From contig NZ_FOET01000004.1 of assembly GCF_900110735.1 (NCBI RefSeq), forward strand, positions 310,001 to 374,000: a stretch of DNA of 64,000 nucleotides. The letters run 5' to 3'. Below, piece after piece: positions 49,865 through 59,022 of this stretch (within the stretch, counting starts at the first letter, position 1; every line of letters begins with the position of its first letter). The notes under the pieces were generated by a model. That model saw only the letters and a list, made by a program, of their open reading frames with translations, did no database searches and was not told the origin of the DNA. A program made the translations under genes and the position numbers. This DNA is from Streptomyces radiopugnans. Its GTDB lineage: Bacteria; Actinomycetota; Actinomycetes; Streptomycetales; Streptomycetaceae.

Positions 49865-49909
49865 GGTCCGCGGGGGCGTCCGCCGGGCCGGCCGGGCCGC
49901 CGCCCGGTC

Positions 49910-51133
49910 TCACCGGCCCTCGGTGAGACCGTCCTCGCCCGCGCCCCGGCTCAGTACCGCCTCGCGCACCCGCGCGTGCACCTCGGGGAAGTTCTCCGCG
50001 GTGGCGCGTACGACGCGGAAGGGCGGGCCGGTGTCGGAGTGGCCGACCAGGAACTCGGCCTTCGCGACGCTCCAGCGGCCGTTCTCGGGGGCGAAGGTGA
50101 AGCGGGCCATGGACCCCTCGTTGCCGCTGCGCTTCTCCTCGGGGACGAAGCTGGCGACCTGGTCGCCCAGGCCGTAGACCACCCAGGTGCCGTTCACCTT
50201 CTCGTAGGGCTGGGGCACGTGGTTGTGGGTGCCGATCAGCAGGTCGATGTCCCTGCCTGCGCCGGTGCGCGCGGCGGTGAGCCTGCGGGCCAGCTCCTTC
50301 TGCGCGGCGTCGGGCGCCTGCTGCCACTCCGTTCCCCAGTGCAGGCTGACGATCACCACGTCGGCCCCGGCGCGGCGGGCGGCGCGGGCGTCGGCGAGCA
50401 CACGGTCGGGCTCCAGCAGGCTCACCGCCCACGGCCGGTCCCCGGGGAGCGGGATGCCGTTGGTGCCGTAGGTGTACGACAGGTGGGCGATCCGGGCGCC
50501 GCCGGCCTCCAGCAGCGCCGGGCGGGCGGCCTCCGCCGCGCTGCGGGCGGTGCCCGTGTGCCGGACTCCCGCCGCGTCCAGCGCGTCGAGGGTGCGGCGC
50601 ACGCCCTCGAAGCCGTCGTCGAGGCTGTGGTTGGAGGCGGTCGAGCAGCTGTCGTAGCCGGTGGTCCGCAGAGCCCGCGCGAGCTGGGGCGGGGAGCGGA
50701 ACAGCGGATAGCCGGTGAAGGGGCCGTCCTCGTCGCCGTAGGGCGTCTCCATGTGGCACAGCGCGATGTCGGCGGGCGCGACCACCGGTTTCACGCCCGC
50801 GAGGATGCGGGTGAAGTCGTGTCCGGTGCCGCCCGCGTCACGCCGGGCCTGCTCGATGATCGACGGGTACGGGATGATGTCGCCGGTCGCCACCACGGTG
50901 AACGGCCTGCCCCCTTCCGCCCGCGCCGCCCGGTCCTCTCCCGGGGCGGTGCCGGGCGCGGTGCACGCGGCGAGCGCGGCGAGCGCCAGCGCGGCGGCCG
51001 CGCCCGCGGGGCGTATCGGGCGGCCGCGGCGTATCCGGCGTATCCGGTTCGCCGCCCCGCCCGCGTCCGTGCGTCCGGTCGTCCGCGGTGCGCTCCGTCC
51101 GGCTGCCGCCCCCACTGGTGTGATCCGGCGCAT
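49910..51133 (-). CDS. CapA-family lipoprotein
   Basis: A 407-residue exported protein. The start has a basic region (RIRRIRRGRPIRP), then a hydrophobic stretch ending in the lipobox LAAC near residue 57, so it is probably a lipoprotein. The catalytic domain is PGA_cap/metallophosphatase-like: VVATGDIIPYPSIIEQA, LCHMETPYGDEDGP, STASNHSLDDG, VVIVSLHWGTEW and IGTHNHVPQPYEKVNG. CapA proteins belong to poly-gamma-glutamate assembly systems, but the other cap genes are absent, so this is probably a stand-alone phosphoesterase-type member. Confidence 0.9.
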   Translation of the reverse strand: MRRITPVGAAAGRSAPRTTGRTDAGGAANRIRRIRRGRPIRPAGAAAALALAALAACTAPGTAPGEDRAARAEGGRPFTVVATGDIIPYPSIIEQARRDAGGTGHDFTRILAGVKPVVAPADIALCHMETPYGDEDGPFTGYPLFRSPPQLARALRTTGYDSCSTASNHSLDDGFEGVRRTLDALDAAGVRHTGTARSAAEAARPALLEAGGARIAHLSYTYGTNGIPLPGDRPWAVSLLEPDRVLADARAARRAGADVVIVSLHWGTEWQQAPDAAQKELARRLTAARTGAGRDIDLLIGTHNHVPQPYEKVNGTWVVYGLGDQVASFVPEEKRSGNEGSMARFTFAPENGRWSVAKAEFLVGHSDTGPPFRVVRATAENFPEVHARVREAVLSRGAGEDGLTEGR

Positions 51134-51412
51134 CCTTCGCCTCCTGTGCGTCCCGGCACGACGCCCCGGGAGGGCGCGCCGTGCTCCTCTCCGGCAGCGT
51201 GGGCGGCGGCGGGGTGTGCGGCACCTCCGGCGGCGCCCGGCTGAGCCGACCGGGCGAACGGATCGCGCGGACGCCGGAACGGGGTACGTGACGGACGACG
51301 CGGGGGCGCGGGAAACGGCGCGACCGCGCGGGTCGCTTTTCCGCGCCGCCTCGGCCTGGGAAGCTGTTCGCAGGCAACCGCGGGGAACCCGCACCGAACC
51401 CCGGAGTTCAAC

Positions 51413-52468
51413 TTGGCCGAGCGCGACGACGACAGCTACCGACTCCTGGCCGGGCTGCCCTTCGCGGCCATGACCGTCGTCGCCCTGGTGGACGTGACGG
51501 CCGGTCCGGGGGTGGGGTTCCTGCCGCTGCTGTCGCTCGGTCCCGCCTTCGCCAGTCTGGTCGGCGGCATGCGCCGCACCGCGCTGATCGGGCTGCTGGC
51601 GCTGGTCCTGTGCTTCTGCCTGGCCTCCTACGACGGCCTGCTGGAGACCACGCGCGGCTACACGGCGCTCCTGTCGGTGGCCGGGGTGTCGGCGGCCGGG
51701 CTGGTCGCGGCCGCCATCCGCCAGCGGCGCGAGGCCGAGCTGGCGAACATGCGGTCCATCGCCGAGGTGGCGCAGCGGGTGCTGCTGCGTCCGGTGCCCC
51801 GGGCCGCGGGGCACCTGCGGATCGCGGTCTCCTACACCTCCGCGGTGGCCGAGGCCCGGATCGGGGGCGATCTGTACGAGGTCGTCAACTCGCCCTCGGG
51901 GGTCCGGGTGATCGTGGGCGACGTCCAGGGCAAGGGCCTGGAGGCGGTGGAGACGGCCGCGGTCGTCCTGGCCGCGTTCCGGGAGGCCGCGTACGACGAG
52001 CCGGACCTGGCGGCGGTGAGCGCCCGGCTGGAGCGGTCGGTCAACCGGCACATGACACAGGAGCGGTTCGTCACGGCCGTCCTGGCCGAGACACACGAGG
52101 ACCGCTCGGTGACCCTGCTCAACCACGGCCACCCCTCACCGCTGGTCGTCCGCGCGGACGGGACGGCCCATCTGGCGGAGCCGCCCGAGACCGCGCCGCC
52201 CCTGGGCATGGGCCTCGACCTCAAGCCCCCGGAGCCGTACGGCCTGTCACTCGCCCCCGGCGACCAGATGCTGCTGTACACCGACGGTGTGACCGAGGCG
52301 CGCGATCCGGACGACCGCTTCTACCCGCTGGTCCGGCGCGCCTTCCTGCTGCGCGAGACGAACCCGGACATCGGGCTGGAGTCGCTGTGCCGGGATCTGG
52401 TCACACACGTCGGGGGGCCGCTGCAGGACGACGCGGCGATGCTGCTCCTGCGGTACCGCGAGGTGTGA
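51413..52468 (+). CDS. PP2C/SpoIIE-type serine/threonine phosphatase
   Basis: A 351-residue protein with about three to four hydrophobic segments in the first 100 residues and a SpoIIE (PPM) phosphatase domain behind: GGDLYEVVNSPSGVRVIVGDVQGKGLEAVETAAVV (metal Asp in DVQGKG; read in parts), LNHGHPSPLVV and YTDGVTEARDPDD. Such phosphatases act on anti-anti-sigma factors in Streptomyces. The TTG at 51413 is used, with GGAG about 9 nt upstream. No anti-sigma or anti-anti-sigma gene is adjacent. Confidence 0.92.
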   Translation: MAERDDDSYRLLAGLPFAAMTVVALVDVTAGPGVGFLPLLSLGPAFASLVGGMRRTALIGLLALVLCFCLASYDGLLETTRGYTALLSVAGVSAAGLVAAAIRQRREAELANMRSIAEVAQRVLLRPVPRAAGHLRIAVSYTSAVAEARIGGDLYEVVNSPSGVRVIVGDVQGKGLEAVETAAVVLAAFREAAYDEPDLAAVSARLERSVNRHMTQERFVTAVLAETHEDRSVTLLNHGHPSPLVVRADGTAHLAEPPETAPPLGMGLDLKPPEPYGLSLAPGDQMLLYTDGVTEARDPDDRFYPLVRRAFLLRETNPDIGLESLCRDLVTHVGGPLQDDAAMLLLRYREV

Positions 52469-52526
52469 GCCGGGCCGGACCGCCGGCCGGTGGCCGGACC
52501 GTCGGCCGGATCGCCGGAATTCGAAA

Positions 52527-52550
52527 GATTCACCCGCTCGGAGGGGGTAC
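52527..52550 (+). promoter_or_regulatory. SigB-type promoter candidate before DUF3040 gene
   Basis: GATT (52527-52530), 14 bp, then GGGTAC (52545-52550). This fits the Streptomyces stress sigma pattern GNNT-N14-16-GGGTAY. The -10 lies 52 bp before the ATG, a normal leader length. It suggests osmotic/stress control of the downstream gene. Confidence 0.5.
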
Positions 52551-52602
52551 CCGGCAGAGGACAGACCGCAGCAGTCCGCACCGACCGAGCTGGACCGAGA
52601 CC

Positions 52603-52938
52603 ATGAACGAATCCCGTCGCCTCACCCTACGAGAGCTCCGCATCCTCCACGAGACCGAACGGGCGCTGCTGCGTGACGCCCGCCTGGCCGCCCTGTTCCG
52701 GGGTTTCGGCGAGGCGGAGACCGGAGCGGCGGAGACCCGGCTGAAGGCCGGCCCGGGGACACCGCACCGCCTGTGGCTGCTCGTCGGCGTCTGCCTCTTC
52801 CTGGTCCCGGCGCTGATGGTGCTGCATCCGGCGGTCGGCTTGCTGGTGTTCCTCTCCGCCCTGGTCATGGGCGCGGCGGGCCGGGCCGGCCGCCGCGCGG
52901 GCCGCCGGCCCGGACGGCCGGGGCCGGGCTCCGGCTGA
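52603..52938 (+). CDS. DUF3040 membrane protein
   Basis: A 111-residue protein. The first 45 residues are hydrophilic and match the DUF3040 pattern (LTLRELRILHETERALLRDARLAALF), two adjacent transmembrane helices follow (LWLLVGVCLFLVPALMVL and AVGLLVFLSALVMGAAG), and the end is Arg/Gly-rich. DUF3040 is an actinobacterial family without a known activity. A SigB-like promoter lies upstream, so it may be a general stress protein. Confidence 0.88.
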   Translation: MNESRRLTLRELRILHETERALLRDARLAALFRGFGEAETGAAETRLKAGPGTPHRLWLLVGVCLFLVPALMVLHPAVGLLVFLSALVMGAAGRAGRRAGRRPGRPGPGSG

Positions 52939-52982
52939 GCGGCCCGGCCGTCTGCCGCCCGCCGGTCCTAACCGGCCGGCCC

Positions 52983-55493
52983 TCACCGGCCGGCCAGGTC
53001 CAGCCAGGCCGACTCGCCGGGCTCGACGGTGACGGTCCGGTCGGGCAGCACCAGGCGCACGGGCGCCTCGGCCGACCCGGGCAGGCTGACGCGCATCCTG
53101 TCCGAGCGCATCCGCACCCCCACCCCCCAGTGGTGCCGGTAGCGGATGGTGAAGCCGAACTCCGAGAGTTCCGGGAGCGGCGCGGGGTCCATCCGCAGGG
53201 CGCCCCCGCGGGTCTCCAGGCCGGTCAGCCCGCGCTGCACGAGGTCCAGCGTCCCGGCCATGGCGCCCAGGTGGATGCCCTCGGCCGTCGTACCGCCCTG
53301 GATGTCGGCGATGTCGCTGACCAGTGCCTCCTGTACGTAGCGCCAGGCTTCGGGGCGCCGCACCCGGGCCAGCACCCACCCGTGGACCAGGGAGCTGAGG
53401 GTGGAGCCGTGGCTGGTGCGGTGCAGGTAGTGGTCGACCGTGCGCCGCCACAGCTCGTCGTCGAGGGTGTAGCCGAGCCGCTCGAACAGGCCCGCCAGTT
53501 CGGCGGGCTGGAACAGGTAGCCGAGCATCAGCGCGTCGGCCTGCTTGGAGGCCTGGTAGCGGTTGACGGTGTCGCCCTCGGCCTCCAGGATCCGGTCCAG
53601 CCGGCGGATGTCCCCGTACCTGCGGCGGTAGCCCTCCCAGTCCAGTTCGGCCAGCTCCCCGTAGCCGTCGAACTGGCTGATGACGCCCGCGTGGAAGGGC
53701 ACCCGCAGCCGCCGGGAGACGTCGTCCCAGCGTTCCAGCGTCTCCCCGTCCAGGCCGAGCTTCAGGCACAGCTCCTCGCACAGCGGTTCGGGGACGGTCC
53801 GGAGCGTCTCCAGGGCCCGGCCGAGCACCCAGGCGGCGGTGACGTTGGTGTAGGCGTTGTCGTCCAGGCCGGGCCGCTCCCTGTCCGGGTAGGCCTCGTG
53901 GTACTCGTCGGGGCCGACCACTCCGAGGATGCGGTAGCGCCCCAGGTCCGCGTCGTACCGCGCGGCACTCCCCCAGAACTGGGCGATCCGCAGCAGCGTC
54001 TCGGCGCCCCGGGTGTGCATGAAGTCGGTGTCGCCGCTGGCCTGCCAGTACTGCCAGATGTTGTAGGCGATCGCCGAGCCCACGTGGTGCTGGAGACGGG
54101 AGTGGTCGGGCAGCCAGCGGCCCGAGCGCGGGTTCAGGTGCAGCGTCTGGGTCTCCTCGCGCCCGTCGCTGCCGCTCTGCCAGGGGAACATCGCGCCCTC
54201 GTAGCCGCTGTCCTCCGCGGCCCGGACGGCCTCGGGCAGCCGCCGGTGCCGGTAGGCCAGCAGGGCCCGGGAGACCTCCGGGAAGTGGACGTTGAGGTAG
54301 GGCAGGACGAACAGCTCGTCCCAGAAGACGTGCCCCCGGTACGCCTCCCCGTGCAGTCCGCGCGCCGGGACCCCCACGTCCAGGTCGGTGATGTGCGGGG
54401 AGAGCGTCTGCATGACGTGGAAGAGGTGGACCCGCAGGATGTGGCCCGCCTCGCCCGGCACCTCCAGCTCGGCGTGCCGCCACAGCTCGTCCCAGGCGGC
54501 GCGGTGCGTGTCGAGCAGGTCGGGGAAGCCGGGCGCGTGGTCGATGTCCTCCAGCGCGGCGTGCAGCGGCTCGCTGACCGCGATGTCGTGCGAGGTGTGC
54601 AGGGACACGGTCTTGACGACGGTGACGGGCCGCCCGGGCCGGACGGCGACGGTCAGCCGCCGCGCGGGCCGCACTCCGCTCAGGTCGGTGCGCGCCGAGA
54701 CGGCCTCGCCGCTCTCCAGGCGGGTGCGGGCGGCCAGGGCGACGCCGATCTCCGAGTTCGTGGTGCGGCAGCGCACCCAGACGGTGTCCGGCGCCGTCGA
54801 TCCGGTGCTGTGGCCGGTCAGGTGGCGGCCGTTCAGGGCCCGGTAGCGCTCCACGCCCTCGTTGGCGACGCCGCCGTCGAGAGCGGACTCGACCTCGAGC
54901 GTGCCGGTCCAGTTCTCCGCCGTGAGGACGGTGCGCAGCGCGGCCAGGTGCGGCTGCCCCATGTGGACCAGCCGGTGCTGCTCGACGCGCAGCCGCCGGC
55001 CGGCGGCGTCCTCCAGGCGCAGGATCCGGGCCAGGACGCCGTGCCTGAGGTCCAGCCGCTGCCGGTAGGCCAGCAGCCCGCCGTCGTCGGGGGTCCACCA
55101 GGAAGGGGCGGATCCGTCTCCGAGACCGCTCACGGGGCTGTCCGCGGGGTTGTCCGCGGGGCCGCCGGGAGGGTCGCCGGGGCCGCCGTCGGAGGCGCCG
55201 TCGAGGATCCGGAAGCGCAGGGGCAGCCAGTTGGGCATGTTGACCATGTCCTCGTTCTCGACGTCCCTGGCCGCGCTGCCCTCGCCGCCCTCCACGGTGG
55301 ACACCAGCCGGTTGTAGCAGCCCGCCACGTACGTGCCCGGGTAGTGGGGTCCTCCGGCGTCCGTCTCGGGAGCCGCGCCCCGGGTCGCGAAGTAGCCGTT
55401 GCCCAGGGTGCACAGGGCCTCGCGCAGCCGCTCCTCCATCGGCTCGTAGCCCTCGTAGGCCCATTCCCAGCGATCCACGGTCCCCTCCACCAC
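52983..55493 (-). CDS. GH65 disaccharide phosphorylase (maltose/trehalose/kojibiose type)
   Basis: A glycoside hydrolase family 65 enzyme of 836 residues. N-terminal domain: REALCTLGNGYFATRG and YVAGCYNRLVS. Catalytic domain: FPWQSGSDGREETQTLHLN, ILGVVGPDEYHE (general acid Glu), DDNAYTNVTAAWVLGRAL and a phosphate-binding RTSHGSTLSSLVHGW. These favour phosphorolysis over hydrolysis. It would cleave an alpha-glucosyl disaccharide with phosphate, giving beta-glucose 1-phosphate. The exact disaccharide is not readable. It lies 2 bp from the end of the beta-phosphoglucomutase-like gene, which would convert that product. Confidence 0.93.
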   Translation of the reverse strand: MVEGTVDRWEWAYEGYEPMEERLREALCTLGNGYFATRGAAPETDAGGPHYPGTYVAGCYNRLVSTVEGGEGSAARDVENEDMVNMPNWLPLRFRILDGASDGGPGDPPGGPADNPADSPVSGLGDGSAPSWWTPDDGGLLAYRQRLDLRHGVLARILRLEDAAGRRLRVEQHRLVHMGQPHLAALRTVLTAENWTGTLEVESALDGGVANEGVERYRALNGRHLTGHSTGSTAPDTVWVRCRTTNSEIGVALAARTRLESGEAVSARTDLSGVRPARRLTVAVRPGRPVTVVKTVSLHTSHDIAVSEPLHAALEDIDHAPGFPDLLDTHRAAWDELWRHAELEVPGEAGHILRVHLFHVMQTLSPHITDLDVGVPARGLHGEAYRGHVFWDELFVLPYLNVHFPEVSRALLAYRHRRLPEAVRAAEDSGYEGAMFPWQSGSDGREETQTLHLNPRSGRWLPDHSRLQHHVGSAIAYNIWQYWQASGDTDFMHTRGAETLLRIAQFWGSAARYDADLGRYRILGVVGPDEYHEAYPDRERPGLDDNAYTNVTAAWVLGRALETLRTVPEPLCEELCLKLGLDGETLERWDDVSRRLRVPFHAGVISQFDGYGELAELDWEGYRRRYGDIRRLDRILEAEGDTVNRYQASKQADALMLGYLFQPAELAGLFERLGYTLDDELWRRTVDHYLHRTSHGSTLSSLVHGWVLARVRRPEAWRYVQEALVSDIADIQGGTTAEGIHLGAMAGTLDLVQRGLTGLETRGGALRMDPAPLPELSEFGFTIRYRHHWGVGVRMRSDRMRVSLPGSAEAPVRLVLPDRTVTVEPGESAWLDLAGR

Positions 55494-55495
55494 TG

Positions 55496-56350
55496 TCAGC
55501 CCTCCTCGTCGTGCCGGCCGGCGCGGGGACCGGGCGGCAGCAGCTCGGCCAGGTCGGTCACGACCACGTCGGCCCCGTGGTCGCGCAGGTCCCGCGCGCT
55601 GGTGGGGCCGGCCGTCCGGTCCACCCCGACGACCAGTCCGAAGCCGCCCCGGCGGCCCGCCTCGACACCGGCGAGCGCGTCCTCGACGACGGCCGCCTGC
55701 CCTGGAGGCACCCCCAGGCGCCGGACGGCCTCCAGGAACACCGCGGGGTCCGGTTTGCCGGGCAGCTGCAGCCGGGCCGCCTCGTGGCCGTCCACCACGG
55801 CGTCGAACACCTGCGGCACCCCGGCGCCCGAGAGCAGTTCCCTGGCGTGCCGGGAGGCGGATATCACCGCCATGGGCACCCCTTCACGGTGCAGGACCCG
55901 CAGCAGCCGCAGTGTGCCGGGCCAGGCCTCGACGCCGCCCTGCCGCAGCGCGGCGGTGAACAGCCGCTCCTTGCGGGCGGCGACGGCCCGGACGGTGCCG
56001 TTGCCGGGCGGGTCGTCCGGCTCGCCGGGCGGCAGGTCGAGGCCCCTCGAGGCGAGGAAGGCGGCGGCGCCGTCCAGCCGGGACCTGCCGTCGACGTACC
56101 GCCGGTAGTCCTCCTGGACGTCGAACGGGCGGAACCGGTCCCGCGGCTCCTCCCCCGGCCGTCCGCCGCCGCGTTCGCGCCACTCGCGCAGGCAGTCGTC
56201 GAAGGCCTCCTTCCAGGCCGCGGCGTGGACCCGGGCGGAGTCGGTGATCACCCCGTCGGTGTCGAACACCACGGCCCTCAGGCCGTGCAGGCGGTGTGCC
56301 GGCGCGGCGTCCTCCTCCGGGTCCCGGGCTGCGGCTGCGGCAGGCGGCAT
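55496..56350 (-). CDS. HAD-family beta-phosphoglucomutase-like protein
   Basis: HAD hydrolase of 284 residues with the cap arrangement of beta-phosphoglucomutase: VVFDTDGVITDSARVHAAAW (nucleophile Asp plus second Asp; one residue shifted, DTDG for DLDG), VDGRSRLDGAAAFLASRG, MAVISASRHAREL, and QLPGKPDPAVFLEAVRRLG followed by VVEDALAGVEAGRRGGF. Beta-phosphoglucomutase turns beta-glucose 1-phosphate into glucose 6-phosphate. It precedes the GH65 phosphorylase by 2 bp, so the two form a phosphorolytic sugar pathway. GGAG lies 6 nt before the ATG at 56350; a GTG 6 nt upstream is an alternative. Confidence 0.88.
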   Translation of the reverse strand: MPPAAAAARDPEEDAAPAHRLHGLRAVVFDTDGVITDSARVHAAAWKEAFDDCLREWRERGGGRPGEEPRDRFRPFDVQEDYRRYVDGRSRLDGAAAFLASRGLDLPPGEPDDPPGNGTVRAVAARKERLFTAALRQGGVEAWPGTLRLLRVLHREGVPMAVISASRHARELLSGAGVPQVFDAVVDGHEAARLQLPGKPDPAVFLEAVRRLGVPPGQAAVVEDALAGVEAGRRGGFGLVVGVDRTAGPTSARDLRDHGADVVVTDLAELLPPGPRAGRHDEEG

Positions 56351-56389
56351 GGTCACTCCGTCCAGTGGGGTCGTCGGGGGCGGTCCGGG

Positions 56390-57226
56390 TCAGATGTGCT
56401 CCGGTACGAGGGCCACGGGGCAGTCGGCGTGGTGGATGACGGTGTGGTCGACCACCCCCAGCTGGAGGCCGAGGCGGCCCTGCCGGCGGTGGGCGCCGAT
56501 CACCAGCAGGTCCGCCCGGCGCGACTCCTCCAGCAGCACCGCGCGGGTGGAGCCCTCCACCGCGTGCAGGTGCAGGTCGATCCCGGAGTACTCCCGCGCC
56601 GCGGCCCGCAGGGCGCCGTCCAGGTGGTCCATCGCCTCCCGGCGGCGGGCGCCGGCCGGACTGCCCTGGAGCAGCAGGTGGTTCTCCGCCGTGTGGGCGG
56701 GCCGGCGCCAGGTCCGTACGGCGTGCAGCCGGCAGTGCCGGGCGGCGGCCTCGCGGAAGGCGAAGTGGGCGGCGGGCGAGCCGTCCACCCTGTCCCCGAC
56801 GCCCAGGACGATCCGGCCGTGGCCGCCGGTGCGGGCGGTCTCCCCGCCGCGTACGACGACCACCGGGCAGTCGGCCCGGCCGGCCGCCTCCAGCCCCACC
56901 GAGCCCAGCAGCAGGCCCGCGATCCCGCCCCGGCCCCGTGAGCCGACGACGAGGGCGAACGCGTTGCGGCCGGCGTGGACCAGCGCGGTTCCGGGCTCCT
57001 CGTCGAGGACTACGGTGGTCACCCGTACGCCGGGGGCGCGCAGGCGGACGCGCTCCGCCGCGGCGGACATCAGCTCCTCCGGCTCCGGGCCGTCCTCCCC
57101 GCGGTCCTCGACGCCGTGGACCAGGCACAGCGGTGCCGAGTGCCGGACCGCCGCGTCCGCGGCCCAGTCCACCGCGAGCAGGCCGGGCCCGGATCCGTCG
57201 ACGCCCACCAGCAGGGGGAGCTCCAC
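56390..57226 (-). CDS. Universal stress protein (two UspA domains)
   Basis: A 278-residue protein with two tandem UspA domains: residues about 1-145 (LLVGVDGSGPGLLAVDWAADAA; VVGSRGRGGIAGLLLGSVGLEAA) and about 150-278 (IVLGVGDRVDGSPAAHFAFREAA; VIGAHRRQGRLGLQLGVVDHTVI). The G2xG9G(S/T) ATP-binding pattern is clear in the first and altered in the second. I chose the GTG at 57226, with AGGAGG about 8 nt upstream. It lies 39 bp upstream of the phosphoglucomutase gene in the same direction. Tandem Usp proteins in actinobacteria accompany hypoxia and stationary-phase responses. Confidence 0.92.
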   Translation of the reverse strand: MELPLLVGVDGSGPGLLAVDWAADAAVRHSAPLCLVHGVEDRGEDGPEPEELMSAAAERVRLRAPGVRVTTVVLDEEPGTALVHAGRNAFALVVGSRGRGGIAGLLLGSVGLEAAGRADCPVVVVRGGETARTGGHGRIVLGVGDRVDGSPAAHFAFREAAARHCRLHAVRTWRRPAHTAENHLLLQGSPAGARRREAMDHLDGALRAAAREYSGIDLHLHAVEGSTRAVLLEESRRADLLVIGAHRRQGRLGLQLGVVDHTVIHHADCPVALVPEHI

Positions 57227-57312
57227 CGCCGCCACCTCCTTGTCCCGGCCTCCTGCGGTCTCCCGGTCCCGGGCCGCCCGTTCCGGCCGGCGGGCCGCGG
57301 GTTCACCCGCCG

Positions 57313-57324
57313 GTTCCTGGGAAC
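57313..57324. promoter_or_regulatory. Short palindrome in the Usp / lnt gap
   Basis: GTTCC-TG-GGAAC, a 5-bp dyad between the divergent universal stress and acyltransferase genes, 87 bp before the Usp start. Weak on its own. Confidence 0.25.
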
Positions 57325-57459
57325 GGTGACCCGCATACGGACCGGTGAAACCCGCGGCGAGCGGTTCTCGGCCGCCCGTCCCGCGGCACGGCCCTGCGTC
57401 CGGCCCTCCGGCGCGGCGGGGTCCGCACACCGGCCCGGCCGAGGCGAGGGAGGCGCGGC

Positions 57460-59022
57460 ATGCGGGTGTCCGCAGGGTCCGGGTGGCGGCGCGGGGCGCT
57501 CGCGGTGGCGGCGGGCGCGCTGCCCGCCCTGTCCTTCCCGGCCCCGTCGCTGTGGTGGTGGGCCTACGCCGCGCTGGTCCCGTGGCTGCTGCTGCTGCGC
57601 ACGGCGCGGAGCGGGGGGCGTGCCGCCGTGGAGGGGTGGCTGGGCGGGACCGGTTTCCTGCTGGCCACCCATCACTGGCTGGCGCCGAGCCTGCACGTCT
57701 TCGTCGTGGTGGTGGCGGCCCTGATGGGGCTGCTGTGGGCCCCGTGGGGGTGGCTGGTGCGGCGGCTGCTGGCAGGGTCGCCGGCGCCGGGCCGGGCGGT
57801 GGCGGCGGTGGTGCTGGTGCCCTCGGCGTGGCTGGTGATCGAACTGGTGCGCTCCTGGGAGTACCTGGGCGGGCCGTGGGCTCTGCTGGGGGCGAGCCAG
57901 TGGCAGGTGCCGCCCGCGCTCCGGCTGGCCTCGCTGGGCGGGGTGTGGCTGGTCACCCTGTGGGTGGTGGCGGCGAACACCGCGCTGGCGGTACTGGTCG
58001 CGGTGCCCGGCGCGCGGCGGGCCGCCGCGGCCGCGGCGGCGGTGTGCGTGCTGGTCCCGGCCGCGGCCTGGGCGTGGGCGCCGCTGCCGCGGTCGTCGGG
58101 CACGGTCCGCGTCGCGGTGGTGCAACCCGGTGTGGTCGCCGGGGCCGAGGCGCGCTTCGACGCCGGCGAGCGGCTGACCCGCGGCCTGGCGGACCGGGAG
58201 GTGGACCTGGTGGTGTGGGGCGAGAGCAGCGTCGGCTACGACCTGGAGGAGCGCCCGGACCTGAGCGAGCGGCTGGCGGCGCTGTCCGCGCGGGTCGGGG
58301 CGCCGCTGCTGGTGAACGTGGACGCCCGGCGGCCGGGCGGGCCGGGGATCTTCAAGAGCTCGGTGGCGGTGGGCCCGCAGGGGCCCACCGGGGAGCGCTA
58401 CGACAAGATGCGGCTGGTGCCGTTCGGCGAGTACGTGCCGGCCCGTTCCCTGCTGGGCTGGGCGACGGCGGTGGGCAGGGCTGCCGGGGAGGACCGCAGG
58501 CGCGGGGACGCGCCGGTGGTGATGGAGAGCGTCGGGGTGCGCACCGGCCCGCTGGTGTGCTTCGAGTCGGCCTTCCCCGACACCGGCCGGGTGCTGGTGC
58601 GCGAGGGCGCCGAGCTGCTCGTCGCCCAGTCGGCGACCTCCACCTTCCAGGACAGCTGGGCGCCGTCCCAGCACGCCTCCCTGGCGGCGCTGCGGGCCGC
58701 GGAGGGCGGGCGGCCGATGGTGCACGCCACGCTGACGGGGGTGAGCGCGGTGCACGGCCCGCGCGGCGAGCCGGTGGGCGGGCGGCTGGGCACCGAGCGG
58801 AGCGGGGCCGCCGTCTACGAGGTGCCGCTCGCCTCGGGCACCACCGCCTACGTCCGGTTCGGCGACTGGGCCGTCGCCGCCGCGCTGGGCTCGCTGCTGT
58901 CGGCGGCGGCCGTGGCGGCGGCGCGCCGGTTCCGGCACGGGGGATTGCGGCGCGGGGGGTGGGGGAAGCGGCCGCCCGGTGCGCGGAGGGCGGCTACCGG
59001 GCCTGCTCCAGCGCGGCGATGA
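57460..59022 (+). CDS. lnt: Apolipoprotein N-acyltransferase
   Basis: A 520-residue membrane enzyme. The N-terminal half has about six hydrophobic segments; the nitrilase-like domain (about residues 215-470) has the catalytic triad Glu in VVWGESSVGYD, Lys in YDKMRLVPFGEYVP and Cys in LVCFESAFPD, with QSATSTFQDSWAPSQH conserved in the family. It adds a third acyl chain to lipoproteins. GGGAGG lies before the ATG. Many Streptomyces carry two lnt genes; only one is in this window. The 3' end overlaps the convergent oxidoreductase by 29 bp. Confidence 0.93.
   Translation: MRVSAGSGWRRGALAVAAGALPALSFPAPSLWWWAYAALVPWLLLLRTARSGGRAAVEGWLGGTGFLLATHHWLAPSLHVFVVVVAALMGLLWAPWGWLVRRLLAGSPAPGRAVAAVVLVPSAWLVIELVRSWEYLGGPWALLGASQWQVPPALRLASLGGVWLVTLWVVAANTALAVLVAVPGARRAAAAAAAVCVLVPAAAWAWAPLPRSSGTVRVAVVQPGVVAGAEARFDAGERLTRGLADREVDLVVWGESSVGYDLEERPDLSERLAALSARVGAPLLVNVDARRPGGPGIFKSSVAVGPQGPTGERYDKMRLVPFGEYVPARSLLGWATAVGRAAGEDRRRGDAPVVMESVGVRTGPLVCFESAFPDTGRVLVREGAELLVAQSATSTFQDSWAPSQHASLAALRAAEGGRPMVHATLTGVSAVHGPRGEPVGGRLGTERSGAAVYEVPLASGTTAYVRFGDWAVAAALGSLLSAAAVAAARRFRHGGLRRGGWGKRPPGARRAATGPAPARR

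Noticed and set aside
49910..51133. Poly-gamma-glutamate synthesis locus
   Set aside because: Only a CapA-type protein is present; CapB and CapC are absent.
52627..55464. 945-codon minus-strand frame overlapping the GH65 gene
   Set aside because: It shares nearly all its length with the GH65 gene in another frame, shows Arg/Pro/Gly-rich composition and has no recognisable domain.
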